Source: Spirogloea muscicola
Lineage: Eukaryota; Streptophyta; Zygnematophyceae; Spirogloeales; Spirogloeaceae
NCBI GenBank assembly: GCA_009602725.1
Contig: WELB01000006.1
Span: 1,164,976 to 1,181,573 of the forward strand
DNA: 16,598 nt
Direction: 5' to 3'
Below, one piece after another: positions 8,317 to 16,598 of this stretch. The position numbers and the translations under genes were made by a program. A model generated the notes under the pieces. It saw only the letters and a program-made list of their open reading frames with translations. It had not been told where the DNA came from and searched no databases. The stretch's first letter is position 1; every line of letters starts with the position of its first letter.

Positions 8317-11300
8317 CTACCAAAGTACCTCATAAGCTCCGCCATCCCCATATTTTACGGCCTGAGAACCGCTGTACCCATATGAAGGGGTCGAAAATCG
8401 CCCACTGCAATCACCATGTGACACGTCTGTCAAATTCTGCATTTCGCTTAACAAATGCATAAAACTGGCAATGTGAATCGACAATGACAAGGACGCAGAT
8501 GACTGCTGCGCAATACATTGATCATGAGGACAACCTAGGCCCCAATCATGAGATAGATCTGCCCTTACAGTAATGTGTATGAGGACCATACCTGTAGTCC
8601 ATATCATCAGGCCTCATCCGCAGCAAGCGCGGGACGCCAGCGAGCTCCTCAGACGTAAGCTGGCTAACACCACCACCTCTCCTGTACATGTCTGTGAGAT
8701 CCTGCAGATCCTGGTACCTCCTATTTGAAGGGCTGCACGAGTAATAGCAATGGAGCATATGAACAGGTTGGGCAGTGGATTTGCCACCTAATATACACCC
8801 ACTCACTGATGTGTTGCTGCCGGGTCTTCCTTGACAGAATAAAGAAGTGCATTGTCTTCATGAGCATAGCGTGGTCATAAGTGAGCATGACGTGATGATT
8901 GAGCCTCACTGCTAATATGGAAGGGCCGATCTTCTGAGCTGCCCATTGGATAGGGATGCTTGAGGCAGAACAACAAGATTAGCACGTAGTAGAACCGTAA
9001 CACCCACCTGAATGGCTGGCTGTAGGTAACATCATCCTCATCGCTATCAGTACAGACGAGCTTCAGTGCCTGTACAACTTCCCCCATGAAAGGTCTGTGT
9101 GTGACCTCGGGGTTTACACACATTGCAGCAATGGCTGCCACCCGAGCCATGTCATCATAGGCATAAGCCCCACTTAGGGTAGGATCAACCAAGCTTTCCA
9201 AAGCCTCGGAGCTGCCAAATGCAATCTCATGCAACAACAGTCAGTGAGATGAACGAGTTTGCTTGACAATCACAGCAACTTGAGATGTGAGGAGCAAGAG
9301 ACTCCATAAGGAGCTTGGCACGCCATATCAGCTGTCAAGTATCACCAGCCTCACCACGTCCAATCCTGTGCAATTAAGTAACATTGGTTACAACAACACA
9401 AGACAAGTGCGAAAGTGAGACCAGCGCTTGTGGTAAAGAGGAGAAGGGGACCTGGTGAGGAGTGGCCTGGCCCAGGCCACAAGATTTTGCTGACCCTCTG
9501 GTTGACTCATGTCCACAGGCCTGCGCCCAGTCAAAAGCTCCAGAAGAACAACCCCATAACTGTAGACGTCCGACTTCACCAGCAAATGCCCCGTCATGGC
9601 ATATTCCGGGGCCACATACCTGTGCCCAAAACAAAACCAACACAATCACGTTCACGGCACAAATTGAGACCAGTCGCAGGATACCTGGCTGCCTCACGGC
9701 CTTCAGGGAGGTGGCAACTATCAAGATTTATTAAATCTTGTACACACCCAGCAGAGCTCTCTGTGCAACAATACTTTGTGAGTGACATGCAGTTCTGTCC
9801 AACCACAAAGAAATGCCACTATATAAAGAATGCAGCGACAGGAGGCGCTCTGCATACCCAAATGTACCCATGACTCTTGTTGTGACATGCACATTCTGCT
9901 CTCCATCAACAGCCGCTTTCGCCAACCCAAAATCCGACACCTTTGGAGTGCAGTCATGTTCTAACAATATATTTGATGCCTTGAAATCACGGTGGATAAC
10001 TCTCGGATTTGAGTCCTCGTGAAGATATGCCAAGCCCCGAGCGGCTCCCAAGGCAATCTTCAACCGATTAGCCCAAGTCAAAGGCCACCTTCCCTTGTCC
10101 ACACCTGACAGCGCCACCGGTACAAATAATAATCTTGTACCTCAGGGCTGCTGCTTCCTTGCAATACAGCAAACTACAAGAACAATGCAGTCTGTCCGTT
10201 CATCAAAAGAGCTCTCAAAGTGAAGCCATGGAGAATGCAAATCAGGTCACATCACGCATGAGACTAGCCCAGATAAGATGTTGATCATGGTATCTCTGGG
10301 TGCAAGCCCTTACCGTGCAGGTGGGACTCCACTGAGCCATTAGGAACAAGTTCATACACAAGGCATCTGTATGATGCCTCAATGCAAATGCCCAGCAGAG
10401 CCACCAAGTTTCGATGATGGAGGCAAGACAGCATCTCAACCTCGGCAACAAACTCCTTGGCACCATGGTTGTCGCCTCTTAAGAGCACCTGCACCAAGAT
10501 TGCAGCCAAGGACAACCATCGGCAGACTCTAAGACCTTTGCATGGTCAGAGTGGGAGTGAGCTCATCCCATCTGGGAGTTGTGTTTAGGATCATCATGAA
10601 TACTTGTAAATCTGGCAAGACTGTTGCAAATGGCACTACGCTGAAGTCCAGACATCCAATATCAGCTGCACGACAATCCTACTCCATCCTCAATGCTAGC
10701 ATTGCTTACCTTGACCGCAATCTCAGTCCTATCCTCAAGGACTCCACAGTATACTTTGCCAAATCCACCCTGTCCAAGAATGTTGTCAGGATGGAAACTG
10801 TCTGTGGCCTTCTCAAGCTCAGCTGCAGAGAATACTCTAGCATTTCCCGAGAAGGACTGCAAAGTGGCCAGCGACAACGTTGCAGAATTTGTGGCGGAGC
10901 CATTTGCTGCAAAGGGGCTTTCTTCTGGAGGACCTGTATACCCAGGGAGGAGTCCATGTTAGTGTTTCTGTAGCTGTGCTCAAGTAGGTGCCTGCTAACA
11001 CCCAAGATGGCCACTGAAACCTACTGTGGCAGACAGGTCATGGCAGATGATGCACGACCACGACAATGGCCTACACTTGAACTGTATACTCTATACAAAT
11101 ATGTCTGAAGAGGTAAGACCCCATATTGTTACAGGAAAGTGGGAAGTTGCACTGCTATTGTAGGGTGTTGCACATGCACTCAAAACAATCTACGATGTCC
11201 ACAAGCACACCTGTATGCTTGGATGAAGGAGAGGCTTCAGTAGCATGGCTTGCCGCAACTTGCTGTTGCTTCTTCCTGCGCTTGTTGTACAACCACCATA

Positions 11301-14300
11301 CCAAAGCGCCAGCTAAACACAAGAAGCCCAGGGGAAGGATGACCACCAATGCAATAAGCGCTGGGGAGAAACCACCTCCACTTCCCTGGCCCTTCCCAGT
11401 CGCAGGATTCTTACTAGGAGGGCTGGTGCTTCCAGGGCTTATGGCAAGGATAGGTGGAGGCGACGATGGGGGCTTTTGTCCTGACAGCCAGAAAATTCAT
11501 AGCTTAGCATTGAATCAAGCTGCACCTAAGCATGAACACGAAATGTAAATGACTGGTGGAACGTGCAAGGGGACGCGCTACAGTAAACATGTGTAAGGAC
11601 GGCTGCACTTGGCTGTAAAGTGCTTACCAGGGCCCAGAATATAAATTATCTCATACGCTCCAGGAAACATAGTCGGGTCAAGCTTAACAAGGTGCCCTTC
11701 TATCTGCATCCTTATACGTGCAACCTCGCTCGAATTCAGCTCAGTGCGCTCCACAGGTAGCAACCAGGCATTGATATCATATGTTGTCACAGCCACACCA
11801 TTGATACTGTCGTTGGATCCTGTATCTACAAAAAGCTGCTGGGTCTGCACAACTCAAGGATCTCGGATCGATAAAATTTCTCGATAGACTTTCAAACATC
11901 AAACACTCTCACAACTTCAACGATCAGATATGGCTAATCTTAGGTAGGCTCACCACAACTTGGTCCATGCGGAGGGAGAGACCCGTAGCGAGCTCTGTGG
12001 TGAAGTTCGTCAAATAGGAGATCAGGTCCGATCTGCTTGATGATAAGAAGGCCTGCTTGAGGAAGACTTGCATTGGTAAAGCACAGACACAAGGGTCGGA
12101 CAAGGAGTTGCTTGGAGCCACAATGCTCCCCACGAAGCATACACAATCTGCAGAGGGAAAGTTGCACATGAGAAAAGAGGTCAAGTACAGGCTTATGCCA
12201 TGTTTTGTGAGCTGGGCACTGAGTAAGTTCTTGATAAATAAAGCCATACTTTCATAGAAAATCTCACTTGCAGGAACTAAGAGGTGTACAAGAAGTGACC
12301 CTAGCTGCTATTGCAGTTCACAAAATTAGTTGGATGAGAGTGTTCGAGAGATTGAAGTATTGCTGGTATCCTGCGACATTCTCACAAATGGCATACTGCT
12401 TCACTGAGATTATATGTGCATGAGATGGCCATGATACAAGATCACCAACATTCATCATAACTCAAGGTTGGTAGAGGTTGGTCCATACTTCTAGCATTTG
12501 GTGGAGGTGGCGGCAACACCACCACAGGAGGCGGGGGCACTGCAATCAATGTGATGGGCGGAGGTGATAGGGCCGGCGTTGTTGGTGGAGGCACTAGTAA
12601 CAGAATGGGAGGTGGTGGAGAATTCAAAGGTGCTTGGGGGCTGGCTACTGGCACAGGTGGAGGCACGTTGGTAGGAGGTGGGGGAACATGTGGAGGAGGG
12701 CTTGCTGCAAGCATTGGTGTTGATGGAGGCAAGGGTGGTTGCTGAGGTGGTCGGGGTCGGTGAGGAGGTGGAGGGGGTAGCACAGCTGGTGATGGAAAGA
12801 CAACGGGAGTGGAAGGCAAGGGCGAAACTGCAGCAGGTGGTGGAGCTGTGGGGTTTATTGCAGTGACTGGTGGAGGAGGCGAGCTTGACTGTATCACTGG
12901 AGCGCCAGTTGGTGCCATCATAGAAGGAGGCAAAGGAGAAACGGTGGGAGGGACAGATGACAGCAGCGGTGCTGGAGTTCTGCCCCGATGCGGAGGAGGT
13001 GCTTGTACCATTGGTGCAGGTGCCTGCTCAGCTGGCGGCGGGATCCTGGCATGCATCCCACTTGGAGGAGGGGGTGGAGCAAGCACTTCTGGGGGGCTGC
13101 TTGGTAGCACAGGAGACGTGGGGCTCTCAGCAGGGCTTGCAGCACCAGGAGGGCGTGGAGGGGGGGGCGCCTTTCTCGAGGGAGGGCGTGTCATGAAGGG
13201 TACCGGCGGCAGCGGCGGCGGTGGTCGTGCTACAGCTGGTTGTGGTGTTGGTGCCCCAACATTCGCACGGGGAGGTGCGGGAGGCCGTGGCACTCCTACC
13301 CCTGTAGATGTGCAAAGGCGAGAGGGCATAACCATTAACCAAGGCACCAGGCACCCTCATCCAGGTTTCACAGCACCCTCCCATCGAGTGTCTCAAAGCT
13401 AAGAAGGTGCAGTTCAGCGGCAAATTAGATGCTGGCAAGTTCGAATCAGCTGGAATCAATCAAACATTCTCATATATTCTAGGATGTAGGGAGAAAGTAC
13501 TAGGCACTGAGGGTACTGGGAAACCATCACTTGAAAGGGCTCCTACAAGTCCAGGCATACATGTTCTTTGCAAAAGAGGAAGTCAAATAGCAGTCGGCAA
13601 GTGCCATGGAGAAATGGATAGTCCACCTGGCCTTCTGCGGGGTGGTGGGCTCGCGAGCTGGATTGGAGGAGAGGCCGACGATATCACAGGTGCAGCTGAA
13701 CAATATGGCAACATATTGCTTCAAGTTTATGGCAACATATTGCTTCAAAGGAGGCACTCCCTCATGAGATAAGGGTGCAACAGCATCACATCTCTCAATG
13801 CTAGCAGCAGAAACCATGTAATACAAGCAATTGTCACTCACAACCACCTACAGAAGAACACTTCATGCTTCTTGGAAGGTAGCAGAAGGAGAACTGCTGT
13901 GATTACAAGCACAAAGGATAGCAGATGGTGTGTATACATGCCTGGGGGCTGCTGAACCGGGGCACTTGCAGGCGGTACAGCAAGCACAGGCGAGGGGGGC
14001 GGCGGAGGCATTCGTGGAGAAAGCTTTGGAGGGAACGGAGGAGGTCTTGGAGAACGAAAACCAGGAGGTGGCGTGTCAAGAGGAGGTGGTAGAACAGGGC
14101 CACTTGCAGGAGGGGGGGCTTCGGTGGGAGGTGGCAAGGAGGGAGGTGGCAAGGAGGGGGAAGGAATATTGCTGCCATTAGTGGGTGCCAGCAAGGGTGC
14201 TGGTGCAGGTTGCATGAAAGGCAATGGAGGAGGTTGTGGCGGCATTGGAATGCTGAGGTTAACAGGGGGGGGACGTGAAGGGGGGCTGTCAACAAATGGA

Positions 14301-15934
14301 GGTGGGGGAGGGGGAGGGAAGCTAGCATCGGGCAAAGGACTGGCAACAGGAGGGCTGGCATCAGGAGGAGGAGGCGTGGCATCAGGGGCAGGAGGGCTGG
14401 TGGCAGGGGTAGGAGAGCTGGCAAGAGGGGGAGGAGGACCAGGGGGTGGAGGGCTGGCATCAGCAAGAGGAGGGCTGGCATCAGGAAGAGGAGGGCTGGC
14501 ATCAGGGGGAGGAGGACTGGCGTCAGGGGCAGGAGGGCTGATATCAGGGGCTGGAGAGCCGGCACTAGGGAGGGGAGGACTGGCACCGGGGGGAGGAGGG
14601 CTGGCATTGGGGGGATGAGGGCTGGCAACGACTGGCGGAGGGAAATTGCTTGGAGATTGGACGGGTGGAAAAACGATGTCAGGTGGTGGTGGCACTAGAC
14701 CGTCAGGTGGGGGAGGTGAGACGGCGGTAGTAGGTGGTGGCAAAGGAGAGGGGATCACTGGAGGTGGAATGTGAGGCGTGCCAGCAGGTGGTGCCCTCTT
14801 TGCCGCTGGAGGAGTTGGTGGGCTCCGCTTTGTGCTGGGTGCGGGAGTAACGAGGGGACTGGGTGGAAACGGAGGGGGTGGACCTTGAGGCATGAAGACG
14901 GGAGGTGGAGGCGGAGGGGGGACCTGCAGCTTTGAGATCGGGGGATAAGGTGGTTGAGAGATGGTCCTGGGAGGTGGAGGCAGAGGAAGGGGCGGAGGTG
15001 GCGAAACACTGTTGAGAGGAGGAGCAAGAGCCACCGGCGGCGGAGGAGAAGTGGCTACTGGAGGTGGGAAAATGGCAAGCGGTGGTGATTGACCAGATGA
15101 GTTGGTTGGTGACAGCACCGGGGGGAGTGCTGGAGTGGAAGGGGGCAATGATGGGAGAGAGGGAGGTGAAGGCACTGGGGACTGATCCATTTGGGGCGAA
15201 GCGGCCAGCGGAGGAGGTGGACTTGAGTCCGGCAACGGCGAAGGGACGGGTGGGTCAGGAGGAGGGGGAGGGGCAAAGAGCAGCCTCCGAGGAGGGGGGT
15301 TTGAGAGAGGGGGTGGACGGCGCTGGAGCAGGGTGGGGGGGGGGAAAGAGTGAGGAGGGACATGGGGAGGGGTAGGAGTTGACTGCAGCACAGTTGGGCT
15401 GCTAGGTGGAGAAGGTGGAGGAGACGCCTGTGGCGGAGGAGGCGATGGAGGAGGACTGAGCTGGGGAGGCATGGGAGGAGGAGATAGTGGAGGCGGTGGT
15501 GGAGGCTGGGGTGGGGGTGGCAGTGGAGGTGGTGAAGGGGGTGGAAAGGGCGGAGGCGGGGACGGGGGTGGAGGGGAGGCCACAGGTGTCAATGGGGCTC
15601 CGTCAGGTGCTGGGATAGAAGTCGGAGGAGGGAGGAGAGGTGGCAAGACTGGTGGCGCAGGCACGGAGGGTCCAGTGAGGCCCGGACTCTGCAGCCCGGA
15701 GGGGCCTGGGATGCTGGGGACCTGGAGGGCAGTAGGCATGCTTGCTGGTACTACGGCGTCTACTAAGAGACGGTGGTTCTCCTGAGCAGCTTCCTCGCTG
15801 ATGACAGATCCTGAGAATGCTGGCCCTGACACCACTGCATCAGCTGCCGACGCTCCAAAGATCCTCCTTTGGAACTGTGCAGCTCTATTCTCCAGCCGTG
15901 CCTGTGGTCTTGAAGTCTTACGAGATAGTGACAT
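8317..15934 (-). CDS. ALE2: ALE2-like proline-rich receptor-like serine/threonine protein kinase
   Basis: Exons, high to low: 15934-13942, 13301-12462, 12147-11954, 11844-11628, 11480-11211, 10933-10710, 10488-10314, 10104-9858, 9619-9452, 9211-9008, 8732-8592, 8404-8317 (stop TAG). All junctions agree in phase and the sum is 4761 nt, 1586 residues. Introns are 109-314 nt except the first (640 nt). Layout: residues 72-944 proline-rich; 945-1081 ALE2-type extracellular module (NCVC ... PCVCALPM); 1122-1146 transmembrane; 1152 onward cytoplasmic; kinase with LGQGGFGKV (1224-1232), Lys1246, Glu1262, HRD Asp1344, DFG Asp1362 and APE (1390-1392), so an active RD kinase is expected. The tail keeps MDYS (1555-1558), also found in Arabidopsis ALE2. 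Arabidopsis ALE2 acts at the plasma membrane with ACR4 in protoderm formation; the role here is inferred. The start is uncertain: ATG 15934 is the first in frame, but no signal peptide follows it, so an upstream exon is expected and the gene probably extends to 16.2 kb or beyond. Confidence 0.9.
9008..10933 (-). other. Kinase-domain exons of the ALE2-like gene
   Basis: Five exons (10933-10710, 10488-10314, 10104-9858, 9619-9452, 9211-9008) encode the juxtamembrane motif ELEKATDSF, the glycine loop and VAIK lysine (first exon), the C-helix and hinge region [17 protein letters not shown] (second), the catalytic loop [10 protein letters not shown] and DFG (third), the APE and subdomain IX stretch [20 protein letters not shown] (fourth), and the C-lobe [10 protein letters not shown] (fifth). 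The split codons fall at HLH|G, TF|G, LT|S and PF|S. Nothing essential is missing and no frameshift is needed. These stretches match ALE2 more closely than PERK or other RLK families ([29 protein letters not shown]). Confidence 0.93.
11211..12147 (-). other. ALE2-type extracellular module and transmembrane exons
   Basis: Three exons. The first (12147-11954) has an NCVC pair and PCVCALPM, matching the Cys-x-x-x-Cys ... PCGCVFPM arrangement of ALE2, followed by a hydrophobic-helical stretch. The second (11844-11628) carries AWLLPVE and the run [13 protein letters not shown], the counterpart of ALE2's FGDYEVTHISYPG. The third (11480-11211) has a Pro/Gly linker, the helix [22 protein letters not shown] and the basic stop-transfer NKRRKK. 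The extracellular-to-cytoplasmic order fits a type I receptor kinase. Confidence 0.85.
12462..13301 (-). other. Second proline-rich ectodomain exon (280 codons)
   Basis: This exon encodes Pro, Ala, Ser, Val and Thr in PPPP and SPPPP clusters. Its acceptor (CATCTACAG) follows a good pyrimidine tract. Its donor is A|GTTATG (12461-12460), chosen because it is the only nearby donor that keeps phase with the next acceptor CTCTGCAG (12148-12149). The stronger-looking GGTGATC a few bases later would create a stop. The small cysteine module follows directly. Confidence 0.75.
13302..13941 (-). other. 640-nt intron with GC donor (GC-AG)
   Basis: The junction reads CCCAG|GCATGT at 13942/13941 and ends CATCTACAG at 13302. 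Both sides are phase 1 and the split codon restores Gly. A GT donor four bases on (GCAT|GTATAC) would be phase 2 and break the frame. GC-AG introns are a minor but real class in plants. This is the longest intron in the gene. Confidence 0.55.
13704..13748. repeat. 21-bp tandem duplication, period 24 bp
   Basis: The sequence TATGGCAACATATTGCTTCA(A) occurs at 13704-13724 and, identically, at 13728-13748, separated by 3 bp, inside the GC-AG intron. It is a simple recent duplication. Confidence 0.9.
13838..15934 (-). CDS. Alternative kinase-free product if the GC-AG intron is retained (or a separate gene)
   Basis: If the GC-AG intron is not spliced, the proline-rich frame continues 33 codons past the junction to a stop at 13838. 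The tail contains [15 protein letters not shown] followed by PSKKHE, which reads as a transmembrane segment with a basic stop-transfer sequence. From ATG 15934 this gives 698 residues: a membrane-tethered proline-rich ectodomain lacking both the cysteine module and the kinase. The alternative reading is that this is an independent arabinogalactan/extensin-like gene and the kinase gene starts further down. Against that, no signal-peptide start for the kinase gene is visible in 13302-13838, and the splice phase fits. Confidence 0.35.
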   Translation of the reverse strand: MSLSRKTSRPQARLENRAAQFQRRIFGASAADAVVSGPAFSGSVISEEAAQENHRLLVDAVVPASMPTALQVPSIPGPSGLQSPGLTGPSVPAPPVLPPLLPPPTSIPAPDGAPLTPVASPPPPSPPPPFPPPSPPPLPPPPQPPPPPPLSPPPMPPQLSPPPSPPPPQASPPPSPPSSPTVLQSTPTPPHVPPHSFPPPTLLQRRPPPLSNPPPRRLLFAPPPPPDPPVPSPLPDSSPPPPLAASPQMDQSPVPSPPSLPSLPPSTPALPPVLSPTNSSGQSPPLAIFPPPVATSPPPPVALAPPLNSVSPPPPLPLPPPPRTISQPPYPPISKLQVPPPPPPPVFMPQGPPPPFPPSPLVTPAPSTKRSPPTPPAAKRAPPAGTPHIPPPVIPSPLPPPTTAVSPPPPDGLVPPPPDIVFPPVQSPSNFPPPVVASPHPPNASPPPPGASPPLPSAGSPAPDISPPAPDASPPPPDASPPLPDASPPLADASPPPPGPPPPLASSPTPATSPPAPDATPPPPDASPPVASPLPDASFPPPPPPPFVDSPPSRPPPVNLSIPMPPQPPPLPFMQPAPAPLLAPTNGSNIPSPSLPPPSLPPPTEAPPPASGPVLPPPLDTPPPGFRSPRPPPFPPKLSPRMPPPPPSPVLAVPPASAPVQQPPGMYTHHLLSFVLVITAVLLLLPSKKHEVFFCRWL
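13942..15721 (-). other. Main proline-rich ectodomain segment (about 593 residues)
   Basis: Continuous SPPPP, APPP and PPPPPP sequence of extensin/PERK type. There is only one tyrosine (in QPPYPP), so Tyr cross-linking motifs (YXY) are lacking. Ser-Pro3-5 blocks are expected to be hydroxylated and arabinosylated in the secretory pathway. The plus strand is correspondingly G/A-rich, with many GGAGG and GGGG runs. Codon choice for Pro is mixed (CCT, CCC, CCA, CCG), so this is not a simple trinucleotide slippage tract. Confidence 0.9.
14321..14612 (-). repeat. Tandem 21-bp coding repeats (PDASPPL-type heptads)
   Basis: About a dozen variants of a seven-residue unit, Pro-Asp-Ala-Ser-Pro-Pro-(Pro/Leu/Ala), encode this part of the ectodomain. 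On the plus strand this appears as repeated GGGCTGGCATCAGG blocks. It introduces regular acidic residues into an otherwise uncharged proline-rich stretch. Copy number is likely to vary between individuals. Confidence 0.85.
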
Positions 15935-16598
15935 CACTGTTGAATCTGGTTGAGAGGACCTGATTCCTATGAGGAACTGCAGAGCTCTGATGACAGCAAT
16001 AAGGTCTGCAGGCTTGACATCCTTGTGCACTAAAGCAGCTCTTGTAGTCCCAGAAAAGTACCTGCAGCAAATTGCAGATAGTACGGGCTCATTGTTTCCG
16101 CTCTTCAGTGAAGACACGACCCAACCTGTGCAAGCAGACCTGACAAGTACAACCAGGATGCAGCTTCTTCTCTCCAGTAGGCTGATAGATGCTTACCAGC
16201 ACGGTGACGATGGGACTAGCTCAGTGCAGCTCTTGTCACCGCACAACAGGCTGCACGTGTGCAGAAAAAGTGCATGGAGGTGTTATTTTGGACAAAAAAT
16301 GCGCAATGAAACATGCGCAATGACACGTGATGGATCTGACTACTGGATTCTCTGCCGCAATTGACCTCCCTTAAGCATCTTGTGGTCCGCAAGAATCAGA
16401 CTTCATCACACAACGCCCCAGCTAAGCACCATGTGCACAAGTGCCTCACAGAGCCAAAACATAAAGGGGACGGGATGTGCCTGAATTGAGCTGGCAATAT
16501 GGTAAGGCTGTGCTGTCCCACAGCCTCCTGCAGACTTGCCCGAGTGAGCCTGATTGCAGTCACATTAATCACGTCGCTTTCCAGGCACTGAAGTTGTG
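15935..16598 (-). other. Unresolved 5' region of the ALE2-like gene
   Basis: The proline-rich frame stays open upstream to 16192 without an ATG before 15934. A good donor, CTG|GTAAGC, ends a possible upstream exon at 16197, and its TAA closes the open frame. Acceptors in usable contexts are CCTGCAG (before 16000) and TTGCTGCAG (before about 16065). Two short hydrophobic ATG frames could carry a signal peptide: 16462-16406 (MFWLCEALVHMVLSW) and 16314-16216 (MFHCAFFV...). Neither connects in an obviously correct way, and the real first exon may lie beyond the window. Confidence 0.3.

Noticed and set aside
14321-14612. Regular repeats that might suggest a CRISPR-like array
   Set aside because: The units are contiguous codon-length coding repeats of a proline-rich protein, without spacers, in a plant gene.
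12809-15785. Glycine-rich plus-strand open frames (12809-13402, 14073-14618, 15471-15785)
   Set aside because: They are antisense shadows of the proline-rich exons: GGN codons opposite CCN codons.
16001-16027. HKDVKPADL on the minus strand resembles a kinase catalytic loop
   Set aside because: No other kinase subdomain surrounds it, and the real HRD loop of this gene is at residue 1344. It is a chance resemblance near an unresolved splice site.

Overview
The window is nuclear DNA from a land plant or close streptophyte relative. The evidence is a spliced receptor-like kinase gene of the plant ALE2 family with ordinary plant introns, a decayed Ty1/copia retrotransposon, a long CA microsatellite, and intergenic DNA rich in degenerate repeats. 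I cannot name the species. A seed-free plant (fern, lycophyte or bryophyte) would fit, but nothing in the sequence decides it.

The right half (about 8.3 to 16.2 kb, minus strand) is one multi-exon gene for an ALE2-like receptor kinase. I rebuilt twelve exons by hand. Every junction keeps reading-frame phase, and eleven consecutive exons join into a continuous product: a very long proline-rich ectodomain, the cysteine-containing extracellular module of the ALE2 family, a transmembrane helix, a complete RD-type kinase with all catalytic motifs, and a short C-terminal tail. Counted from the first in-frame ATG (15934) the product is about 1586 residues, roughly twice Arabidopsis ALE2. The signal-peptide exon is not resolved. 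The first intron visible in this model has a GC donor. If that intron is retained, the frame ends in a hydrophobic segment, giving a kinase-free membrane protein.

The left edge holds the 5' end of a second minus-strand gene. Exon 1 (615-741) encodes a signal peptide and ends at a strong GTGAGT donor. It splices in phase to an exon (1-216) of SPPPP repeats that runs off the window. A TATA-like element and G-boxes lie upstream of its ATG in very GC-rich DNA.

Between the genes (about 0.75 to 8.3 kb) there is no convincing intact gene. From left to right it holds a GC-rich stretch, a family of degenerate repeats (about 1.9-3.15 kb), a possible non-LTR retroelement relic (3.6-4.5 kb, minus), a compound CA/CG microsatellite with 155 bp of unbroken purine-pyrimidine alternation (4609-4763), a frameshifted and internally deleted copia element (about 5.07-6.13 kb, plus), and low-information DNA with one unrecognised 150-codon open frame (7304-7756).

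The two genes lie head to tail on the same strand, and both begin with secreted proline-rich sequence. They could belong to one family of cell-wall-facing proteins, but only the first 115 or so codons of the left gene are visible.
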